A DNA stretch of 28,086 nucleotides from a virus, in IMG/VR virus record IMGVR_UViG_3300021964_000390, positions 1 to 28,086 of that record; one strand, given 5' to 3'. Positions 12,680 through 19,316 of the stretch are shown here, one piece after another (position 1 is the stretch's first letter; every line of letters starts with the position of its first letter). The notes beneath the pieces are model-generated. The model had not been told where the DNA came from. It did no database searches and worked only from the letters and a program-made list of their open reading frames with translations. The position numbers and the translations under genes were made by a program.

Positions 12680-13112
12680 TCATATAAAAGATAAAACCTA
12701 TTACACCTAAGAATACCATAAGACATACACCTATAATAAAGTTTTCTATTTTTTTTCTTTGTAATTTTTTAGCTTCTGCTATTGCTTCTTTTTTCTTTAA
12801 TCTTATATCTGCTTGTATACGTATTACTTCATTCCAAGCACTAGGACCATGAGACAAGTTAACAAAATTACGTAATTCCCTTTCCATTTGCTCTGCTTTC
12901 TTCTTTGCAGCAAACGTCTCCAAAGCTTCTTCCTCAACAGAACCAAACGACCTACCTTTACTTTTCTTATGTCCATCTTTAACGTCTTGTATTGCACCCA
13001 TCCATCTGCCTAAATCCTTAGACATACTTTCTACATCACGACCTACAGAAAATCCTTTCTTTATAGCATTGAAAGCAGTCGTTGCTGCTGCAATCGCTGT
13101 GATTGGGTCCAT
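12663..13112 (-). CDS. C-terminally membrane-anchored protein of unknown function
   Basis: 149 residues. The N-terminus (MDPITAIAAATTAFNAIKKGF) is alanine-rich and helical, the middle is highly charged and probably coiled coil (EEEALETFAAKKKAEQMERELRNF; ADIRLKKKEAIAEAKKLQRKK), and the last 25 residues form one transmembrane helix (NFIIGVCLMVFLGVIGFIFYMII). TAGGAG precedes the ATG. It is the last gene of the minus-strand unit, next to the endolysin, so a spanin-like or other lysis role is possible but unproven; similar N-termini occur in uncharacterised marine phage proteins. Confidence 0.75.
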   Translation of the reverse strand: MDPITAIAAATTAFNAIKKGFSVGRDVESMSKDLGRWMGAIQDVKDGHKKSKGRSFGSVEEEALETFAAKKKAEQMERELRNFVNLSHGPSAWNEVIRIQADIRLKKKEAIAEAKKLQRKKIENFIIGVCLMVFLGVIGFIFYMIISVR

Positions 13113-13121
13113 ATATTACTC

Positions 13122-13511
13122 CTATTTGTAAGACCATATCCAAGGTCTTGGGCTTGTTACAGAACTCTTAGGCATAGTATCTAGATGTATAAATCTTTTC
13201 TCATGTACACCATTTTGTTTAACACCTATACCTGTAAAGCCTAGCTCTAATGCTATACGTACTATCTCAAATGCTTTATGTCCAGAACAAACAACATCTA
13301 CAGCACAACCTTTTAAGTGTGCAGACCTAGGACTACCACCTATAGCTATGTTATGTGATTCACTTCTATAACCAGAGCTAATAGACATAGGTTGTTTTAA
13401 TCTTTCTCTAAGGGATACAAGCATATCCATGAATAATTCATCCATGTTTACTTCACCTGTACCTTTACATCTCAATTCATCTTCTGAGAAAAACTTCCAT
13501 CTAGTAACCAA
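13122..13511 (-). CDS. M15-family (Peptidase_M15_3) cell-wall peptidase, probable endolysin
   Basis: 129 residues. It has the zinc peptidase signature: SGYRS (46-50), S-A-H-L-K-G-C-A-V-D (H65 and D72 as zinc ligands) and RFIHLDT (H109 as third ligand). The family cleaves peptide cross-links of peptidoglycan (D-Ala-D-Ala carboxypeptidase / L-Ala-D-Glu endopeptidase type), serving as endolysin. No signal peptide is seen, so release needs the holin at 11521-11928. The start is a TTG at 13511; there is no in-frame ATG before residue 23, within the domain. It overlaps the upstream lysine-rich gene by 11 bases. Confidence 0.9.
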   Translation of the reverse strand: MVTRWKFFSEDELRCKGTGEVNMDELFMDMLVSLRERLKQPMSISSGYRSESHNIAIGGSPRSAHLKGCAVDVVCSGHKAFEIVRIALELGFTGIGVKQNGVHEKRFIHLDTMPKSSVTSPRPWIWSYK

Positions 13512-14865
13512 TCTTTCCTCCTCTTTTTCTCATAACAGCTCCTTGTCCACGTAATGCTTTACCTGCTCCCAAGAATCCACCTGTATTTTTTTTAACAACA
13601 CCACCTCTTTTAGCAAAGCCCATCTTATTTCTTACAGGTGTAGGTAGTTTACGTAAACCTTTATTACCTGCAGGTATATTTTTTAACACAGTTCCTCCTA
13701 TATTTTTTTTAATTAGCCCACCTTTTCTTAAAACTTTCATTGGATTTAATCCTGCTCCTTCTTTTATAGCAAAATCAAGAGAGGAGCCTGGATTTCTTTT
13801 TTGAAAATTAATTGTATCTTGTAACGCACTAATTAATGAGTTTTTATTACTTCGGTCCATATCAGAGTTCATTATTTTTTTAATAATATCTTTATCATTA
13901 TTTTTAAAATTTCTTATTAATTTACGAGTTAATAGTATACCAGTATCTTTAGATACTATAGGTTTTTTATCTACCTTAACAGGTTTTTTATCTACCTTAA
14001 CAGGTTTTTTATCTACCTTAACAGGTTTTTTATCTACCTTAACAGGTTTTTTATCTACCTTAACAGGTTTAACTTTATCAACTTTAGGTTTATTTATAAC
14101 AGATTTAGCTTGTTTTCTAGCTTCTTTAACAGATTCTTTACCTACTAATTTACTATTCTTTTTTCTTAACACTTGAGTAAAAGCAGTAGCTAATGTTTTA
14201 TTATTACCTTTAGACATCTCTTGTATAATTTTTTTCTTATCATCAAAAGACAAATTTAAATTTTTAATTTGTTTACTATTATTAACTTTTTGTTTTGCTA
14301 GTTTAAGTTTATCTACACCACTTCTTTGTATAGGTGGTATTTTCTTTTTAACTATTTTATCTACTCCACTTTTTTGTATAGGTGGTGTTTGTTTATCAGT
14401 CTTTTTAACTATTTTATCTACTCCACTTTTTTGTATAGGTGGTGTTTGTTTATCAGTCTTTTTAACTGTTTTAGATATAACAGATTCTTTTTTTGGTACT
14501 TTAAAATCTGGAGCCATTTTTTTTGCAAAGGTATCTTTAACTTTATCTGCAGCTTTGGAACCATATTTTTTAGTTAAAAAAGTACCTGCTTTTGATGCTA
14601 ATCTAAAACCAACTGCTCCAGGAACAACTAATAATGCAGCTTGAACAGGATTTTTTTTAGCCCAATTAATAAGACCACCACCTGTTTTAGTCATATTATC
14701 TGCAGCTTTCTCGACTTTAGTTTTTGGTTTAACAGATGTATCTTCTAATAATCTACCTCTTATCCAATCTTTAGTTTTTGGACTTAAACTAGATAATCTT
14801 CTACCTTCCTTCATAGCTGTTTTTAACTCAGAAGAAGTTAAATCTTTTTGAAATTGCTTTGTCAT
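13501..14865 (-). CDS. Very lysine-rich repeat protein of unknown function, possibly virion-associated
   Basis: 454 residues, extremely basic. In order: an N-terminal helical part; a short hydrophobic patch (PVQAALLVVPGAVGF, near 90); two perfect 19-residue repeats with core TPPIQKSGVDKIVKK plus a degenerate third; a lysine-rich helical middle; five perfect seven-residue repeats (KVDKKPV type); an acidic/helical part; and a Gly/Lys-rich tail with GGLIKKNIGG, KRGGVVKKNTGG and MRKRGGKIGY. The K-P-rich repeats resemble histone H1-like tails, so DNA or polyanion binding is a reasonable inference. KKGG-type tails are shared with the neighbouring 173-residue protein. TAAGGA precedes the ATG. The position among virion genes suggests a structural protein or one packaged with DNA. 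Confidence 0.7.
   Translation of the reverse strand: MTKQFQKDLTSSELKTAMKEGRRLSSLSPKTKDWIRGRLLEDTSVKPKTKVEKAADNMTKTGGGLINWAKKNPVQAALLVVPGAVGFRLASKAGTFLTKKYGSKAADKVKDTFAKKMAPDFKVPKKESVISKTVKKTDKQTPPIQKSGVDKIVKKTDKQTPPIQKSGVDKIVKKKIPPIQRSGVDKLKLAKQKVNNSKQIKNLNLSFDDKKKIIQEMSKGNNKTLATAFTQVLRKKNSKLVGKESVKEARKQAKSVINKPKVDKVKPVKVDKKPVKVDKKPVKVDKKPVKVDKKPVKVDKKPIVSKDTGILLTRKLIRNFKNNDKDIIKKIMNSDMDRSNKNSLISALQDTINFQKRNPGSSLDFAIKEGAGLNPMKVLRKGGLIKKNIGGTVLKNIPAGNKGLRKLPTPVRNKMGFAKRGGVVKKNTGGFLGAGKALRGQGAVMRKRGGKIGY
13517..13523 (-). promoter_or_regulatory. Shine-Dalgarno site that supports the TTG start of the M15 peptidase
   Basis: On the minus strand GAGGAGG lies five bases before the TTG at 13511. A seven-base site at ideal distance compensates for the rare start codon and decides this start. 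Confidence 0.65.
13960..14064 (-). repeat. Five perfect tandem copies of a 21-bp unit
   Basis: Units at 13960, 13981, 14002, 14023 and 14044, each AGGTTTTTTATCTACCTTAAC plus-strand sequence, identical in all positions, with a partial sixth (AGGTTT) following. They encode in-frame seven-residue repeats of the KVDKKPV kind. Perfect identity at the DNA level, including silent positions, points to recent expansion by slippage or recombination. Confidence 0.95.
14345..14458 (-). repeat. Two perfect tandem copies of a 57-bp unit
   Basis: Units at 14345-14401 and 14402-14458 are identical and encode 19-residue repeats containing TPPIQKSGVDKIVKK. A diverged, shortened third copy lies at about 14306-14344 (core PPIQRSGVDKLK). 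It is a second independent tandem duplication inside the same lysine-rich gene. Confidence 0.9.
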
Positions 14866-14874
14866 AGTAGTTCC

Positions 14875-15396
14875 TTATATTATTTTTCCACCATACTGTT
14901 TAGCCACAAAAACATTTCCTCCACCTTTCTTATAACTCATAGCATTAGCATTTGGTTTTTTATTATAACTAGAAGTAATTACACTTTGTTTTTTCTTTGG
15001 TTTTTTTGCAGCATCTATTTGTCTTTTAATATTATCTTCTGCAGTCATTTTTTGTTGTGCCATTCTTTGTAGCTGTTTACCTCTTTTATCTATTGTGCTT
15101 TTAGGTTTTTTTAAAAATTTAGCAAGAGGACCTTTACCTTTATCAGACCTAATAATTTTTACAGTAGAAGTTTTTTTACTTTTAGTTTTAGAATCTTCTT
15201 TTTTCTTTTTATCAGTTGCTAATTCTGTAGTATATTTACTACCATTCCACATAAAAGTTTTTTTGTTATCAGCTCTAGCTTCTCTAAAAGCATTTTTAAA
15301 TGTACCTGGTTTACTAGGACTATACTGTGTATTAGTTTTCTTTTTTTGACCACTTGGGTTTTTCATCATTAATTTTTTACTACTAAAATTTGCCAT
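14875..15396 (-). CDS. Basic lysine-rich protein, probably virion-associated
   Basis: 173 residues, very basic. The segment GTFKNAFREARADNKKTFMWNGSKYTTEL (near 31-59) is a compact, conserved-looking pattern (F-K-x-A-F-x-x-A-R, then K-x-F-x-W-x-G-x-x-Y-T-T-E) found in marine podophage proteins of unknown role. The rest is low-complexity Lys/Ser/Thr and ends in a glycine/lysine tail (KKGGGNVFVAKQYGG). AAGGAA precedes the ATG. It sits between the internal virion protein block and the repeat protein, and its composition suggests binding to DNA or another polyanion. Confidence 0.7.
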   Translation of the reverse strand: MANFSSKKLMMKNPSGQKKKTNTQYSPSKPGTFKNAFREARADNKKTFMWNGSKYTTELATDKKKKEDSKTKSKKTSTVKIIRSDKGKGPLAKFLKKPKSTIDKRGKQLQRMAQQKMTAEDNIKRQIDAAKKPKKKQSVITSSYNKKPNANAMSYKKGGGNVFVAKQYGGKII

Positions 15397-15415
15397 TGTT
15401 TTATTTCCTTATTAG

Positions 15416-15658
15416 TTATTTGTGTCTTCTTATCATATCGTCTATTTTGCTTTCGAGTCTATCAAATCTCTGCAGCAGTTGTTTTAAATCGTCTTTAACA
15501 TCTTCTTTAGAAGCATAGGTCACAGCTATGTTCTCTCTTGTTTCTGATAGTTCATCTTTAACTTTACTAATAGCAGCAGATGTAGAACGTATCCACCATA
15601 AAAATCCACCTATTGCCATAGTTAATACTGCGTTCCATATCATATTCATATCTGCCAT
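15416..15658 (-). CDS. Small membrane-anchored coiled-coil protein (holin/spanin-like or XhlA-like)
   Basis: 80 residues. One N-terminal transmembrane helix (IWNAVLTMAIGGFLWWI) is followed by SAAISKVKDELSETRENIAVTYASKEDVKDDLKQLLQRFDRLESKIDDMI, a heptad-bearing coiled coil. Proteins of this plan (W-N-A-V helix, then YVTKxDV and a RFDRLExKID coil) are frequent in podophages near lysis genes and resemble hemolysin XhlA-like proteins. It may assist lysis or stabilise the holin; it could also be a structural factor. Confidence 0.72.
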   Translation of the reverse strand: MADMNMIWNAVLTMAIGGFLWWIRSTSAAISKVKDELSETRENIAVTYASKEDVKDDLKQLLQRFDRLESKIDDMIRRHK

Positions 15659-15667
15659 TATTTAATC

Positions 15668-18600
15668 CTAACTATAATATTGTAATAAAAATTCTTCAAT
15701 AACATCACTAATTTCAGAAACCTTAGTTGGGTCTAAAGCAGCTACACCAGGTATAGAACGTGCTATATGAGTAGATAAAGCTCTTGGGTTAGCTTGTGTT
15801 AATGGATTAGCTTGTGATATAGCTTGTACTAATTTAGAAAAATGTATAGCACCTGGTCCTAATATAGATTCTATAGGTGATACTCCATACTTTGAAGAAC
15901 CTAGTGCATCATATAAACCTGTAACTCCTCCTAAAACATTAGTAGAAATTATAGCTGATATTAATCTTTCAGCACCTGTAGCATCTTTCCAATTACTGTC
16001 TTCATCTCCATAACGTATTTCATCTTTCATTTCTTTAATTGCCATACTTGCAGCTATAATTAAAACTAAAGATGTACCATACTTTACAGTTTCATTAACA
16101 GGTACTCTACCTTTAAATAAAGGTTTAACAACTTCAGTTAAAATTCTACCACCTACTTTTAAACCAAAGGTATACATAAAACCTTTAAGCTGTGCAAATA
16201 AAGCAAGATGAGGATTAGACATCCATAATGGTCTATTAACTACATTAGGAGCCATAATAATATCATCTACTCCTTTTGATAAAGCTTTACGAATAATAGT
16301 AGGAGTTTGTGCAGCAGGTATTTGTCCTTCTGCCCACTTAACTGCATCTGATGCATTAGGATTTTTAGTTCTTAAATTATTTTCTATTAATCCTAATTCA
16401 GATAATCTTTTTCTAGCATTAAGTAACTTTGTACTTTCTTTTTTAGTTACTCCTTTTTGATTAGCAACAGCTAATATTTTAATATCATCAGCTATTTGTC
16501 TAGACATAGCTTGAAAAGCAATATCTCTACTAAACTGTGTTATTTGTGTAAGCATAGTTAGTTTAAAAAATTTATCTGTTACTTTTCTAACAACATCTAC
16601 ACCTGCAATATCTCCTAATCTTTCAGCAAGAGTACCATCAAAACCTTGTAGTATACCCATAAAAGCTTCTTCTGATTCAGCTTTTTTAAATTTAGGAAGA
16701 ACACTTCTAACTGCTTGTCTATATGTATTAGTTAAAGCTTTTATAGTAGCAGGTATAAGATGTTTACCTTCTACTCTAGATAAAACAATAAGAGGTTCTG
16801 ATAATGCAGTTAATGCAGCAAGAGGTAGTGTTAAAATATATTGATATGTTAAATAAAATCTCATTGCTTTTTTAAACTTTTCATCTTGAATACTTTTATA
16901 TCTATTTTGTACTGCTTGATATATATCTTTAATTCTATCTACTTCACCTATGTCTATATTTTTTCCTTGTTGTAGTTCTTTTAAAGCAGGGTCTATAATT
17001 TGTTTTAATTTACGAACTTCATTTCTTTGATTAGCTTGTAATATATATTTATCTAATATTTTTTTAACATCTGTTTCAACAAGTCCTGCTTTCTCTAACT
17101 TCTTAAATGTTTCAGGTGTAATCTCTCTTCTTTTTTCTATAGATGCTTTACTTTCTTGTGTTGTTTTTGTATTATCTCTAGCATCTAGTAATATATCTAA
17201 TTGTGATACATCAGTTTCAGGAACATATACACCATCATTACCTCTAACATTATCTAAGAATCCATTAATATCTTGTTCTGCCATACCTTGTTGTCTTAAT
17301 ATTTTTTTAGCTTTAGCTATCTTACCCATTCCTAACTTATTACCTATTACACTAAACAATCCAAAGTTATATACTCTAGGAAAATAATTTTGTGTAAAAG
17401 CTAAACTTAAATCTGATTCATTTAATGCACCATATAAACCAGTAGATTCTGCTTTAGCAACTACTGTATTATCTAAATCTGTAAATGTTTCATCATTTAA
17501 AAAATCTTTATTATTAATAAGTTTTTCTTGTTCTTGTTTAATAGCTTCTTGTTTATTTTCAGGAGCAATAGTTAATTTATTATTAATATTTTTTTCAATA
17601 GCTAATTTCATTCCTTCATATTTTTCTTTTAAAAGATTAAATTTAGTATTTATATTTTGCTCTGTTTGAGCATCTAATTTATTTAACTCTCTTGCTTTAG
17701 TTACTTCTTCTAGTTCTGTTCTATTTTCTAATAAACTTTTACGTAAAGAATCTTTTGTAATTTTTACTTCAGGAGATAAAGCATTACCTAATATATCCTG
17801 TCTAATTATTTGAGCAGCTTTTAATACTCCAGGGTCTTTAGAGTTTGTTCCATATTGTAATAAATTATATAGTTCTTTATTTTTTCTTTTATTTAAACTA
17901 CCTTGTATAAGAGGAGCTTTAATATTTCTTCTAATATTTTGTAAAGCTTCATCTAAAGGTTTAGCATATTGTCCTACACTTGCACTTACATTATCATTAT
18001 AACTTGCTAAAGCATTATATACTTCATATCCTGCTTTGTTTCTACCTGCTAAAGGAACTAATGGAGCAAGAGCTGTATTAAAAACATTTTGTAAATAACT
18101 AGGCTTATATTCTTTCTTTTTTAATTTAACATAATTTCTTATCTGGTCATCAGACATACCTTTGGTAGCTTCTTCTAAATCAGCTACTTCTTTTAATCTT
18201 TGTTCTGTTCTATTAATAACATCTTTATGTTGTAGATTAGTGACAACACCTGCACCTGTACCTACTGTAGCACCTCCAACAGCTCCTAGTGCTATACCAT
18301 CTATTATTCTATTAGTATATTCAGCATTATCATAAGGGTTAATTCCTTTATCAGCAGCTAATCCTGCACTTGCTATTTGTATAGCTTCTTGTGCTCCTTC
18401 TGTAAGACCTTCTGTAGCACCTGCTCTAACAGCAGACTTAGCAGCTTCTAATCCTAAATTTCTTTTTATAAATAAACTAGGGTCTTTCATTATATCATCA
18501 GCTTGTTTTCTAGCTTCTTTAACAGAAGCTTTACCTACTAAGTTACCTAAAGCATTATCTACATATTTTACACCTACATCATCTACTAAACCTTTTAATG

Positions 18601-19312
18601 TCCTAGCAGCACCTAGTCTTTCTAATAAAGAAATACCTACACCACCTATAACAGCTAACTTTTGTGCATCTCCTTCTTTAGCTTTTAAACTTTTAGCTTC
18701 TTCATATGTTTCACCACTACCCATTAAATATCCTGGAACTAAAGGAGCAACTAATCTTGTAGCTAGTGAAAGAGTACCACCAACTAAAGGAGCAGCACCA
18801 AGAGCAGAGCCAACAATAGGAGCAGCTACTGCAGCACCAAGAGTAGGTAACATAGAAGGTAAGGCTTGAGCACTCATATCTTTAACTAATAGTAATCCTC
18901 TTTCTATAGCACCAAAGAAATCATCTTCTGTTAACTCTTGTTTAATTTCTTTAGATGCTTCTGTAAATGAAGCAGTTCTTGTAGGTTGTGGTTTAGATGC
19001 AGCTTCTTGTTGATTCTTTATAATACCTTCTTGTGCATAATTTTTTAAACCTTCAGACTCTGTTATATCTGCTATTAAATCTAAACCTTTAAATAAAGAA
19101 GCTTGTGTATTATCAACACCAATAGCAAAACGATTACCCCATGAGTTAGCATACTCTTCATCAAATACAGGTTCTAATGCATCTGTTAATGTTGATGGAA
19201 CAACACCTAAATTACCATACTGTAATAAATTTTCAGTTTTTATACTTGTATTATTATCTGTAGGAATAGAATTAGTAGAAGTTCCTCTTCCATATTGTAA
19301 TAAATTTTCCAT
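15668..19312 (-). CDS. Large internal virion / DNA-ejection protein
   Basis: 1214 residues, the largest gene in the window. The N-terminus carries two ENLLQYG motifs (2-8, 27-33), followed by helical charged stretches and hydrophobic Ala/Gly-rich segments (PTLGAAVAAPIVGSALGAAPLVGG near 155-180; IALGAVGGATVGTGAGVV near 340), long coiled-coil regions, then two further hydrophobic parts (LTYQYILTLPLAALTALSEPLIVL near 820-845; SLVLIIAASMAI near 1100). This plan, with length, matches T7 gp16-type ejection proteins that leave the head and cross the cell envelope. I see no lytic transglycosylase motif. A further NLLQYG occurs inside and the protein ends FLLQYYS. The function is inferred from size, architecture and neighbours. 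Confidence 0.78.
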   Translation of the reverse strand: MENLLQYGRGTSTNSIPTDNNTSIKTENLLQYGNLGVVPSTLTDALEPVFDEEYANSWGNRFAIGVDNTQASLFKGLDLIADITESEGLKNYAQEGIIKNQQEAASKPQPTRTASFTEASKEIKQELTEDDFFGAIERGLLLVKDMSAQALPSMLPTLGAAVAAPIVGSALGAAPLVGGTLSLATRLVAPLVPGYLMGSGETYEEAKSLKAKEGDAQKLAVIGGVGISLLERLGAARTLKGLVDDVGVKYVDNALGNLVGKASVKEARKQADDIMKDPSLFIKRNLGLEAAKSAVRAGATEGLTEGAQEAIQIASAGLAADKGINPYDNAEYTNRIIDGIALGAVGGATVGTGAGVVTNLQHKDVINRTEQRLKEVADLEEATKGMSDDQIRNYVKLKKKEYKPSYLQNVFNTALAPLVPLAGRNKAGYEVYNALASYNDNVSASVGQYAKPLDEALQNIRRNIKAPLIQGSLNKRKNKELYNLLQYGTNSKDPGVLKAAQIIRQDILGNALSPEVKITKDSLRKSLLENRTELEEVTKARELNKLDAQTEQNINTKFNLLKEKYEGMKLAIEKNINNKLTIAPENKQEAIKQEQEKLINNKDFLNDETFTDLDNTVVAKAESTGLYGALNESDLSLAFTQNYFPRVYNFGLFSVIGNKLGMGKIAKAKKILRQQGMAEQDINGFLDNVRGNDGVYVPETDVSQLDILLDARDNTKTTQESKASIEKRREITPETFKKLEKAGLVETDVKKILDKYILQANQRNEVRKLKQIIDPALKELQQGKNIDIGEVDRIKDIYQAVQNRYKSIQDEKFKKAMRFYLTYQYILTLPLAALTALSEPLIVLSRVEGKHLIPATIKALTNTYRQAVRSVLPKFKKAESEEAFMGILQGFDGTLAERLGDIAGVDVVRKVTDKFFKLTMLTQITQFSRDIAFQAMSRQIADDIKILAVANQKGVTKKESTKLLNARKRLSELGLIENNLRTKNPNASDAVKWAEGQIPAAQTPTIIRKALSKGVDDIIMAPNVVNRPLWMSNPHLALFAQLKGFMYTFGLKVGGRILTEVVKPLFKGRVPVNETVKYGTSLVLIIAASMAIKEMKDEIRYGDEDSNWKDATGAERLISAIISTNVLGGVTGLYDALGSSKYGVSPIESILGPGAIHFSKLVQAISQANPLTQANPRALSTHIARSIPGVAALDPTKVSEISDVIEEFLLQYYS

Positions 19313-19316
19313 TTAA

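Noticed and set aside
13960-14064. CRISPR-like array from the regular 21-bp repeats
   Set aside because: Units are directly adjacent without spacers and encode an in-frame seven-residue peptide repeat.
14326-14577. Plus-strand frame with repeated aromatic segments (YRWCLFISLFNYFIYSTF-like)
   Set aside because: It is the antisense reading of the 57-bp tandem repeats of the lysine-rich gene; A/T-rich lysine codons give Phe/Leu/Tyr on the other strand.
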